DNA from: Alistipes sp. CAG:514 | GTDB taxonomy: Bacteria > Bacteroidota > Bacteroidia > Bacteroidales > UBA932 | Assembly: GCA_000431015.1 (NCBI GenBank) | Contig: HF986019.1 | Location: forward strand, 1 to 12,530 | Length of the DNA stretch: 12,530 bases | Direction: 5' to 3' | Shown: in pieces, positions 6,456 to 12,530 of the stretch | How the letters are laid out: each line of letters begins with the position of its first letter | Numbering within the stretch: the first letter of the stretch is position 1 | Notes under the pieces: generated by a model | What the model was told of the DNA's origin: nothing | Seen by the model: the letters and a program-made list of their open reading frames with translations, nothing else | Database searches by the model: none | Position numbers and translations under genes: made by a program

Positions 6456-7733
6456 ATGAAAACTAGACTCTTGGGCATGATGGCCATTCTGGTCTCCATC
6501 TTTGCCATGACAGCCTGCCAGAAGGACAAGGCTGACGACACTTGGAAACAACTGCCTGTCGGGCAGATCTCTGTGGAAAGCGGAAAAGCCACAATCTCGG
6601 TCAATGATATCCCTTGTAACTATGGAAATGTTCAGTTGGTGGCGGACAGCGATGATGCAGCCACTCTTACATTGACGGGAGTCGTGCCAGGTTACAATGA
6701 CGTTAAGGTGAGTGTGGATCTTCTTAAGAAGTCAGATGATTCTTTCGCGTTCAAGGGTACGACCATCGTGTCAACTCCGCCATCAATAGTTGCCACTCTG
6801 CGCAGTACGGATGAAAATCCTTGTTATGCTTTCAATGTTGATGGATCCATCACTCTTGACGGTGCGGTCAAAGTGACTGTCGCGACTCAGGTTCAAGGGG
6901 ATTCGGCTCCATTGATCGGAAGCTGGAACATTGTCCGCAAGAGCAGGTACATTGAAGATAAGTGTATGGATCCAAATGATCTCTCTCCGATACAGTTCAA
7001 ATGGAAAATATCTGATGGGTTAGGTGAAACGCTTTTATCTCGTGTTACCTATCTCAATCACTTCGGGAACTGTGTTCTGACGGAGGTGTTCGATCAGGTC
7101 ACATTTGACGAGACAGGCAATATCATGGCCCGTTACTGGCCCGATTTGGGAGTAGATGATAGTCTGGCGGGAGCATTTTCCTTATTCTTCCCTCCATCAG
7201 ATGGATACTACAATTACAAACCAAAAAATCATACTGATTGGCTGGAGTCACCTAAAGCCAACCTCGCATTCTGGTATGCTACAGGAAACTCACTCTTCGT
7301 TGTTCCTAATGTTGCCGCTATCATTGAAGCCGCGGACTCGGAGACCGTCAGATCGGATGCTTCCGGAATAGATCTCTCCTCAATCATGGAGATTCTGGCA
7401 CAACTCAAGGAATTTGGAGTGGATGTAGACGCTCTTAATGCGGAACTTCAGAAGATTCTTCAGAGAGGAGTCGAGCTGAAATATTCACTGGATGGTGACA
7501 GTCTGAGAATCTACGTGGACAAGGCCCTTTGCGACCCGATCGTAAAAGCTCTACTTCCGGCACTTCCTAAAATTGATGTCCTTCTTGAGCAGTTGGTTCA
7601 GGCGGAAAATGAAACCGCCCGGAAAATAAAGGGGGTTATGGGATTCCTTGGTCTTGAGAAGCCTTCTGATTTGGCGACTCTTTGGAATGCCACGACCGAG
7701 TTCGAGATCGCCCTCAACTTCACGAAGGCATAA
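6456..7733 (+). CDS. Outer-membrane-type lipoprotein of unknown function
   Basis: A 425-residue lipoprotein. The ATG at 6456 gives MKTRLLGMMAILVSIFAMTAC, a textbook signal with lipobox (MTAC, lipidated Cys21). An upstream ATG at 6345 would put 37 unsuitable residues before the signal. The mature protein starts QKDKADD. Residues about 30-170 are beta-rich with repeated short strands (ISVNDIPCNYGNVQLVAD; SITLDGAVKVTVATQV), and the middle is aromatic-rich (GYYNYKPKNHTDW). The C-terminal third is largely helical (SSIMEILAQLKEFGVDVDAL, then leucine-rich helices). This architecture recalls large Bacteroidota lipoproteins of DUF4925 type, but I cannot confirm a family. No obvious catalytic motif is visible. 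The gene is intact in a region of broken ones and is followed by a strong terminator. The frame and signal are certain; the function is unknown. Confidence 0.85.
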   Translation: MKTRLLGMMAILVSIFAMTACQKDKADDTWKQLPVGQISVESGKATISVNDIPCNYGNVQLVADSDDAATLTLTGVVPGYNDVKVSVDLLKKSDDSFAFKGTTIVSTPPSIVATLRSTDENPCYAFNVDGSITLDGAVKVTVATQVQGDSAPLIGSWNIVRKSRYIEDKCMDPNDLSPIQFKWKISDGLGETLLSRVTYLNHFGNCVLTEVFDQVTFDETGNIMARYWPDLGVDDSLAGAFSLFFPPSDGYYNYKPKNHTDWLESPKANLAFWYATGNSLFVVPNVAAIIEAADSETVRSDASGIDLSSIMEILAQLKEFGVDVDALNAELQKILQRGVELKYSLDGDSLRIYVDKALCDPIVKALLPALPKIDVLLEQLVQAENETARKIKGVMGFLGLEKPSDLATLWNATTEFEIALNFTKA

Positions 7734-7796
7734 GCGACAATCACAAGTCTGCTTTTGGCAAGCATCGTGATTGGTAATAAGCTTAATATCAGAGAA

Positions 7797-7842
7797 ATAA
7801 TAAACCGTCTTTGGCTTGGATGAACCAAAGACGGTTTATTAT
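7797..7842. terminator. Perfect 18-bp stem terminator, probably bidirectional
   Basis: ATAATAAACCGTCTTTGG pairs without mismatch with CCAAAGACGGTTTATTAT across a 10-nt loop (7815-7824). The A/T-rich stem base can act as the U-tract in either direction. It lies 63 bp after the lipoprotein stop and faces the minus-strand DUF4143 gene end 300 bp away. Confidence 0.9.
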
Positions 7843-8141
7843 CTACTTGGCAGTCAGCTGGTTATCGTCCACTGACTTCTTCGAACGAGATCGCGAATCC
7901 ACCACCTTCGACTGCTTTCTGCTTGAGGATTGTCTTGCTCTGGCATTTCATTGTGCGGATGCTATATAGGCCTGTTCATTTTGAGAAGATTATTTAAGTC
8001 TGATGTTGACTTTAACAGCATTTAACCTTTTCAGCTTTGTCCCCGCTTTGGGGCGGAAACGCACCCGGTGTTAACAAATGCAGCCTGGCATCAGGCCACG
8101 ACTGCTAAGTTACGACTATTTTTGCTATTGTGCAGACCTGA
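7843..8141. other. Gene-poor gap between convergent genes
   Basis: About 300 bp with no convincing gene of normal size. It holds one possible 29-codon minus-strand frame (7862-7951) and two short hairpins: CCCC-GCTTT-GGGG at 8041-8053 and GCCTG-GCAT-CAGGC at 8083-8096. These could be weak terminators for the minus-strand ATPase gene, but they lack clear T-tracts. No tRNA, CRISPR or insertion-sequence end is seen. Confidence 0.6.
7862..7951 (-). CDS. Possible small protein or gene-end fragment, 29 codons
   Basis: The minus-strand frame from the ATG at 7951 to the TAA at 7862-7864 reads MKCQSKTILKQKAV, then EGGGFAISFEEV. The open frame extends eight codons further upstream (TGLYSIRT) without another start. 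Composition looks protein-like. There is no recognised family, no clear promoter and no ribosome site. It could be a small gene, a fragment of a lost gene, or chance. Confidence 0.25.
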   Translation of the reverse strand: MKCQSKTILKQKAVEGGGFAISFEEVSGR

Positions 8142-9482
8142 TCAATACGCCGTGAGCAGGAATGCCATATATAACGGCAGGGTAAGCGTCTCGCCATCGC
8201 GTCCGACATTGTACCTGCCCAGTTTGATGGCGCTGTTCACGTGATAGACGTTTTTATTCTTCAAGATGGTTTTTGTGCTCTTGATGTTGCCCGTGGTGGA
8301 CTTGACCTCGACGAGGGTAATCTGTCCCTTGTAGCGCATCAGGAAATCGACCTCCAACCCGGACTCCTTGTGATAGTAGTACAGGTCCCGGCCCATCTTG
8401 GAGAAAACGTCTGCGATGATGTTCTCAAAGATGGAACCCTTGTAACCGAGAAGGTTTCCCTGCAGGACATCAGACTGTGTGCCTTGCTCTAGCATGGAGA
8501 GGAACAGGCCGGAGTCCCGCATATAAACCTTGAAGACATCGTCATCCGCATTGCCGTCCAGTGGCAGCTCAGTCTGAGTGAGATTGTAGCATCTGGAGAT
8601 GATGCCGGCGTCCTCTATCCACTGAAGGCTCCCCAGATACTCCGATGAGCGGGCTCCCTTGCGGATGGTCGCATACTGGAACTTCTTGTTCTCCTTGGCC
8701 AGCTGGCGGGGGATGGATTCGAAGCATTCGCGGATCTTGGGTTTGTCCGCATCGTCGGCATACTTAACCATATCGTCCTTGTACTCGTCCACAATGTTGC
8801 GCTGGACCTGCAGGACTTGGCCGATGTCGTGGTTCTGCAGGAAGGTACCCACAGCCTCAGGCATACCGCCAACGACGATGTACTGCAGGAAGAGGTCATT
8901 CATCCGGTTGTGGATGGCCTCGGGGACGGGGACTTCCTTCTTCAGGCACTCGTGGAGAAAGTCGATGATCTCCGGCGTGATGCCGTTTGCCCACAGAAAT
9001 TCCTCAAAGTCCAGCGGGTTCATGTCCACGATGGTCTCGTAACCCACCGGGACTGACGTGTCCTTCTTCTGGTCTTTCTTCTTTTTCTTGGTTCCGTAGC
9101 CGCTGACACCCAGCAAGGAGCCGGTGCAGATGACATCGTACCGACCGTCAGTCTTGAAGAACTTCAAGGCGGTGCGCGCCTCCGGGCACTCCTGCAGTTC
9201 GTCAAGGATAAGGCAGGTCTCTCCGGGAACAAACGTGGCATCCGGAATCATGGCGGTGAGATACATCACAATGTCATCCACTTTCTTGGAGCCACGGAAA
9301 GCGGCCTTGGCTTCCTCCATCTCATAGAAGTCAATATAGACGTTGTGCGCATAGTTCTCCTCGGCAAAACGCAGCACGGAGAAAGTCTTCCCACATTGAC
9401 GGACACCTTTGATGACGAGGGGCTTCCTTGAAGGGTTCTTTTTCCAGTCCTGGAGGACGGTTTCAATCTTACGTTTGAGCAT
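8142..9482 (-). CDS. AAA_14 / DUF4143 family ATPase
   Basis: A 446-residue protein of the ATPase family with an N-terminal AAA_14 domain and a C-terminal DUF4143 domain, common in multiple copies in Bacteroidota and archaea and of uncertain role (proposed DNA-linked or toxin-like functions are not established). I start it at the ATG at 9482 (MLKRKIETVLQDW). The ATG 60 nt upstream would lie inside the promoter. Walker A GVRQCGKT (26-33), Walker B CLILDE (90-95), sensor-like VICTGSLLG (117-125), and a Lys-rich insert KKKKKDQKKD (about 132-141). A helical middle is followed by a C-terminal nuclease-like signature: EVDF with Asp379, and VEVK with Glu392 and Lys394, the D...ExK pattern of PD-(D/E)XK folds. 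The gene is intact, single and flanked by junk. Its promoter region carries direct repeats described separately. Confidence 0.9.
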   Translation of the reverse strand: MLKRKIETVLQDWKKNPSRKPLVIKGVRQCGKTFSVLRFAEENYAHNVYIDFYEMEEAKAAFRGSKKVDDIVMYLTAMIPDATFVPGETCLILDELQECPEARTALKFFKTDGRYDVICTGSLLGVSGYGTKKKKKDQKKDTSVPVGYETIVDMNPLDFEEFLWANGITPEIIDFLHECLKKEVPVPEAIHNRMNDLFLQYIVVGGMPEAVGTFLQNHDIGQVLQVQRNIVDEYKDDMVKYADDADKPKIRECFESIPRQLAKENKKFQYATIRKGARSSEYLGSLQWIEDAGIISRCYNLTQTELPLDGNADDDVFKVYMRDSGLFLSMLEQGTQSDVLQGNLLGYKGSIFENIIADVFSKMGRDLYYYHKESGLEVDFLMRYKGQITLVEVKSTTGNIKSTKTILKNKNVYHVNSAIKLGRYNVGRDGETLTLPLYMAFLLTAY

Positions 9483-9490
9483 GTTACACT

Positions 9491-9543
9491 TTTTCAAGCG
9501 ACTTTTCGCTGCAAAGCTACATTTTTCCAAGCGACTTTCCAAA
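9491..9543 (-). promoter_or_regulatory. Promoter of the DUF4143 ATPase gene, overlaid by direct repeats
   Basis: Read on the minus strand: TTTG (complement of 9540-9543), a 20-bp spacer, TAGCTTTGC (complement of 9511-9519), both exact Bacteroidetes consensus, then about 28 nt to the ATG at 9482. A 16-bp direct repeat around AAGTCGCTTG occurs twice, at 9524-9539 (in the -33/-7 spacer) and 9491-9506 (in the leader), spaced 33 bp, about three helical turns. This looks like a two-site operator. Confidence 0.7.
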
Positions 9544-9581
9544 CGTATTCAACACTTTTCAGCTTATTTCATTATTTATGT

Positions 9582-9719
9582 TGCCAAATGGCTCTCTGCC
9601 GACAGGCTTGATTCCGTTGGCTGGCTCCCGGCGGACGTCACCATTATCCCCAGAATCGCCGGACTGCTCAAGGCCTCTGCGCTATGATGTACGTGACTTT
9701 GATGATTTTCGGCGATGGC
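9582..9719 (+). repeat. 138-bp direct repeat, copy 2 (orphan mutT 3' end)
   Basis: A second copy of the mutT tail, 134 of 138 positions identical to 5221-5358. It still encodes the last 34 residues in frame to a stop, with Asp to Gly (VDWLP to VGWLP) and Leu to Ile changes and one synonymous change, but there is no Nudix domain upstream. It sits between the DUF4143 promoter and the 3' end of dtd. Confidence 0.95.
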
Positions 9720-9743
9720 ATAGAAGTCAGCAAGGGCCTTTGC

Positions 9744-10196
9744 CTATTCCTTGATCCGTGAGTCAATGACAATCGTCACTGGACCGTCGTTGACGAGGGA
9801 GACTTGCATCTCGGCTCCGAATATTCCCTTGCCGACGTGCTTGCCCAGCGCCGCCGAGACCTCCTCGCAGTACTTCTCATAGAGCGGGACGGCCAGGTCG
9901 TGTCCCGCGGCGCGTATGTAGGAAGGACGGTTTCCCTTCCTGGTCGAGGCCGTCAGGGTGAATTGCGACACGGCCAGAATCTCGCCGCCGATGTCGGCGA
10001 CGCTCCGGTTCATCACCCCATTCTCATCATCGAATATCCTCATTCCCACTGTCTTGCCCACAAGCCAGCGCATGTCCTCTTCCGTGTCGCCGTTCTCCAC
10101 GCCGACAAGGACCAGAAGGCCGTTTCCGATCTCCGACACCGTCTTGCCTTCAACGACCACGTTTGCGCGCGACACTCTCTGGATTACCAATCTCAT
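9744..10196 (-). CDS. dtd: D-aminoacyl-tRNA deacylase
   Basis: Hydrolyses D-aminoacyl-tRNA (and mischarged glycyl-tRNA) in the cytosol, preventing D-residues from entering translation. 150 residues, the normal family length. The two defining motifs are intact: SQFTLTA (77-83, the SQFT motif with catalytic Thr80) and NDGPVT (136-141, the Gly-cisPro cross-subunit motif that excludes L-amino acids). The N-terminus MRLVIQRVSRANVVVEGKTV is canonical, so the ATG at 10196 is secure. The gene is divergent from the MATE gene across 188 bp. Its 3' end lies 24 bp from the orphan mutT repeat. No consensus promoter was found within 60 bp of the start. Confidence 0.96.
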   Translation of the reverse strand: MRLVIQRVSRANVVVEGKTVSEIGNGLLVLVGVENGDTEEDMRWLVGKTVGMRIFDDENGVMNRSVADIGGEILAVSQFTLTASTRKGNRPSYIRAAGHDLAVPLYEKYCEEVSAALGKHVGKGIFGAEMQVSLVNDGPVTIVIDSRIKE

Positions 10197-10384
10197 TGTT
10201 TTACAATTGTTTAGTTAATTTCATCCGGATTCCTTTCACGGTCTGTGCCGCCAGAAGGGAGTCCTTTATGACCATTCAGGGCGTAAAGTTATGAAAAACT
10301 TGATGAGATTGAGGAATATTGCTTGGGGAACATGCGGAATATACCCTCATTATTTGTAACTTCGCATCCTTTTTGAACTGAGAT

Positions 10385-11737
10385 ATGCGAAGGGACGCGA
10401 TAGATTTCGGCTCGGACAACATTCCGAAGCTATTCGGCAAGATGCTCATGCCGACACTTCTCGGCATGCTGTGCATGTCCGTCATGACGGTCATAGACGG
10501 TGTTTTCATCGGACATGGGGTAGGAAGCGACGCGCTGGCGGCAGTGAACATATTCTCGCCTTTCTGGCTCCTGATGACGGCCATCGGAATGATGCTTGGC
10601 ATAGGATGTTCGGTCGTGTCGTCGATTCACCTGTCCCAGGACAATGTCAAGGCCGCGAGAATCAACATGACCCAGACATTGATCTTCGGGGTGACATTGG
10701 CCTTGATCATCACCATACTTGTCGGGGCTTTCAGCACCCAATCCGCCCGCCTGCTCGGATCTTCGGACAGACTGCTTCCGTATGTTCTTGATTATCAACG
10801 ATGGCTGTCGTTGGCCTTCTGCGCCATGTTCCTCCAGTCAGTCGGACTCCTTATCATCCGTCTCGACGGATCCCCGACCTATGCGATGCTCACCTCATCC
10901 ATTCCGGCCATACTCAACATCATACTCGACTATGTGTTCCTTTTCGTCCTGGACAAAGGTCTGGAGGGTGTCGCATTCGCCACGTTCATAGGCTTATGGT
11001 TCGGTGGCGGCATGGTGATCTTCTATATTCTTTTCCTGTCCAAGTCAATGAGGCTGTACAGGCTGAAGTGGTCGCTAAAGAGTCTTTGCCTGTTCGCGAG
11101 AAACATCGGCTACCAGTTCCGTCTAGGTTTTTCGGCATTTCTCGGCGAATGCAGCATAGCGGTCCTGATGTTCACCGGCAACTTCATATTCATGAAATAT
11201 TTAGGCGAGGATGGTGTGGCCGCATTTTCAATTGCCTGCTACATAATGCCTTTCATATTCATGACAGGCAATGCCATCTCTCAGTCCGCACAGCCGATAA
11301 TCAGCTACAACCATGGTGCCGGCAAGAGGGGCAGGGTGGTGGAGGCCCGCAAGGTCGCTTTGGCCACGGCGAGCGGCGCCGGTGTCCTCTTGTCGTTGGC
11401 GCTGGCTTTCGGGGTGAAATATGTCGCCGCGCTCTTCCTTGACAGCGACGCTGGCGCCTACCGCATCGCTTCCGCCGGCATACCGCTGATGGCGACCGGA
11501 TTTGTGTTCTACATCGTCAATGTCACGATAATCGGCTATTTCCAGAGTGTCGAGAGAGTGCTGCCGGCGACGACATATTCATTGGCCCGCGGCCTTGTCT
11601 TTCTTGTGCCGTCCTTTATCCTCATGCCCCATCTGGCTGGAACGCCCGGCATCTGGCTAGCCCTCCCCGTCTCGGAAGCCATGACCTTCGCCCTGATCGC
11701 CGTAGCCCGTCTGACGGCAATTACCGCGTCAAGATGA
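10385..11737 (+). CDS. MATE family multidrug/Na+ efflux transporter
   Basis: A 450-residue inner-membrane MATE transporter exporting drugs or metabolites in exchange for Na+ or H+. The protein is almost entirely hydrophobic, in the 12-helix pattern of two six-helix halves. The first helix carries the family signature (MLMPTLLGMLCMSVMTVIDG, then FIGHGVGSDALAAVNI). The second half repeats it (FSAFLGECSIAVLMFTGNFI, then YLGEDGVAAFSIACYI). NAISQSAQPIISYNHGAG is the typical N-terminus of helix 8-9. It resembles MepA/DinF-like Bacteroidota proteins; the substrate is unknown. The ATG at 10385 starts MRRDAIDFGSDNIPKLFGKM, a normal amphipathic lead-in. The last seven codons (TAITASR and stop, 11714-11737) appear to be antisense to the truncated rhuM fragment, so the original C-terminus may have been longer. 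Promoter not certain. Confidence 0.92.
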   Translation: MRRDAIDFGSDNIPKLFGKMLMPTLLGMLCMSVMTVIDGVFIGHGVGSDALAAVNIFSPFWLLMTAIGMMLGIGCSVVSSIHLSQDNVKAARINMTQTLIFGVTLALIITILVGAFSTQSARLLGSSDRLLPYVLDYQRWLSLAFCAMFLQSVGLLIIRLDGSPTYAMLTSSIPAILNIILDYVFLFVLDKGLEGVAFATFIGLWFGGGMVIFYILFLSKSMRLYRLKWSLKSLCLFARNIGYQFRLGFSAFLGECSIAVLMFTGNFIFMKYLGEDGVAAFSIACYIMPFIFMTGNAISQSAQPIISYNHGAGKRGRVVEARKVALATASGAGVLLSLALAFGVKYVAALFLDSDAGAYRIASAGIPLMATGFVFYIVNVTIIGYFQSVERVLPATTYSLARGLVFLVPSFILMPHLAGTPGIWLALPVSEAMTFALIAVARLTAITASR

Positions 11738-12002
11738 TAAAAGTCCACTTTCTGAGTTTGAAACTTGTCATCCATAGCACTTTGCGGAGTGGTTGTTTCC
11801 GTTTTGGAAATAGTCATATCCTGTGAAAGCTTCCCATCTTCAAATATGTTCTTCAGATGTTTGCCGATTGCTGGTAAGCCGTCCCAAATAGCAGTGCCAT
11901 AGCTCTTTGGGTACACCATATCGTTTCATCTTTTACGACTACCTGCACTTTGCCGCTGTCTGCCGGCATATTGTACAGGAGGAATTGTACTTCTCGATTC
12001 AT
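11713..12002 (-). pseudogene. RhuM (virulence RhuM) family protein, frameshifted and 3' truncated
   Basis: A decayed member of the RhuM/Fic-associated family, often found in mobile and accessory regions; its function is not well established. From the ATG at 12002: MNREVQFLLYNMPADSGKVQ, then KDETIWCTQRAMALLFG (the family's DETIW.TQ..MA.LF DNA-binding-like motif). Near 11875-11880 a single T appears lost (GCTTACC for GCTTTACC), and the next frame continues LPAIGKHLKNIFEDGKLSQD, then VDFYHLDAVIAV. Full-length relatives continue for about 200 more residues (GYRVNS onward), but here similarity ends at 11713, inside the MATE coding sequence on the other strand. The gene is divergent from the ATPase at 12113, with which it shares a 110-bp intergenic region. 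Confidence 0.8.
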
Positions 12003-12054
12003 ATCGGCTATACAATAGTGGCAATTTGTTCTGTTGGAATAAAAAACATTGTTC

Positions 12055-12101
12055 ATAATTTTGTATTATGCAGCAAAAACATTATGTTTGCATTACATAA
12101 T
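12055..12101 (+). promoter_or_regulatory. Promoter module with palindrome, before the COG1672-type ATPase
   Basis: TTTG at 12060-12063, a 19-bp spacer and TATGTTTG at 12083-12090 form an exact Bacteroidetes promoter ending 23 bp before the ATG at 12113. A perfect 13-bp palindrome AAACATTATGTTT (12077-12089) covers the -7 box, and outer arms ATTATG (12065-12070) and CATAAT (12096-12101) enclose it. The module is repeated in degenerate form at 211-257. Confidence 0.75.
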
Positions 12102-12112
12102 AAACAGGGTAT

Positions 12113-12530
12113 ATGAAATTCGTTGATAGAATAGATGAAACTGCACGATTAAAGGACGCACTTGCAAGAGAGAAGTCCTCGTTAGTCGTGATGTACGGTC
12201 GCAGACGGCAGGGTAAGTCAACGCTCATTAAAAGGGTGTTGTCAGAAAATGATGTTTACTTCCTTGCAGACCGTTCTGAAGAGCAACATCAGAGAGTATT
12301 GCTTGCAAAAGTAATAGCACAAATCTTCCCGGATTTCGACAAACTGACATATCCGGATTGGGAATCTATATTTCGTGCGGTCAATTATCGGACAGACAAA
12401 CGTTTTACTTTATGCTTGGATGAATTTCCGTATCTTGTAGAGCAATCGCCAGAGTTGCCGTCTGTATTGCAGAAACTTGTTGATGAGAAGCTGTTGAAGT
12501 ATAACCTTGTGCTTTGCGGTTCATCACAAA
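12113..12530 (+). CDS. AAA family ATPase (COG1672/DUF234 type), 3' end outside the window
   Basis: The first 139 codons of an archaeal-type/COG1672 ATPase, a STAND-like P-loop family often carrying a C-terminal DUF234 or nuclease-like domain. The ATG at 12113 opens MKFVDRIDETARLKDALARE, the usual lead-in. Walker A is GRRRQGKS (29-36), Walker B LCLDEFP (100-106, Asp103/Glu104), and a sensor-like LVLCGSSQ (132-139) is at the window edge. Relatives run to about 350-470 residues, so roughly two thirds is missing. Cellular role is not established. It has a clear promoter, so it is probably expressed. Composition is more A/T-rich than the MATE and dtd genes, consistent with an acquired gene (by eye, not calculated). 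Confidence 0.85.
   Translation, partial: MKFVDRIDETARLKDALAREKSSLVVMYGRRRQGKSTLIKRVLSENDVYFLADRSEEQHQRVLLAKVIAQIFPDFDKLTYPDWESIFRAVNYRTDKRFTLCLDEFPYLVEQSPELPSVLQKLVDEKLLKYNLVLCGSSQ

Noticed and set aside
9582..9794. Orphan mutT tail as a working gene
   Set aside because: No Nudix domain upstream; only the last 34 residues are present.
10801..11442. A 213-codon plus-strand frame inside the MATE gene
   Set aside because: Alternative frame of a well-conserved transporter; His/Arg-rich shadow with no family pattern.
11907..12116. A plus-strand 69-codon frame over the rhuM start and promoter
   Set aside because: Antisense to the RhuM motif and crosses the ATPase promoter.
1..12530. CRISPR arrays, rRNA, tRNA or insertion-sequence transposases
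   Set aside because: No spaced repeat arrays, cloverleaf sequences or transposase motifs were seen on either strand by reading; a covariance search was not possible.

Overview
The window looks like chromosomal DNA of a Bacteroidales bacterium. This rests on family-level protein signatures (FtsH, lipoproteins, DUF4143 and RhuM genes typical of gut Bacteroidota) and on promoters of the Bacteroidetes sigma type (-33 TTTG, 19-20 bp spacer, -7 TAnnTTTG) in front of several genes. The genus cannot be fixed from the sequence alone.

Layout. Positions 1-1136 are decayed DNA: the tail of a glycosyltransferase, a relic promoter, and an M28 peptidase pseudogene with at least three independent lesions. 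Positions 1186-5326 are a compact, intact housekeeping block. ftsH and an exported peptide-deformylase-like protein lie on the minus strand. A divergent fusion of free-methionine-R-sulfoxide reductase with MsrA, followed by a MutT-like Nudix hydrolase, lies on the plus strand. Positions 5359-9581 lie between two 97%-identical 138-bp direct repeats of the mutT 3' end. This segment holds truncated or frameshifted genes (a glutamine cyclotransferase N-terminus and a DUF21/CorC-like membrane protein), an intact unrecognised lipoprotein followed by a perfect 18-bp terminator hairpin, and a minus-strand AAA/DUF4143 ATPase. Positions 9744-11737 hold dtd (minus strand) and a divergent MATE efflux gene (plus strand). 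Positions 11713-12530 hold a decayed RhuM-family gene, truncated against the MATE 3' end, and a divergent COG1672-type ATPase that runs off the window.

How the genes fit together. The intact core genes share a damage-control theme: FtsH (misfolded membrane proteins), the MsrC-MsrA fusion (oxidised methionine), the Nudix hydrolase (oxidised nucleotides) and DTD (D-aminoacyl-tRNA). The deformylase-like protein acts on N-formyl groups but carries an export signal. That theme is an inference from gene content, not evidence of co-regulation.

The most interesting signals are these: a 47-bp promoter module present in one good copy (before the ATPase at 12113) and one degenerate copy (211-257); the mutT-tail direct repeats flanking a 4.2-kb segment, which resemble the footprint of integration at a gene 3' end but have no integrase; the exported deformylase; the MsrC-MsrA fusion with every catalytic spacing conserved; direct repeats placed over the promoter and start of the DUF4143 ATPase; and a MATE C-terminus apparently supplied by antisense rhuM DNA.
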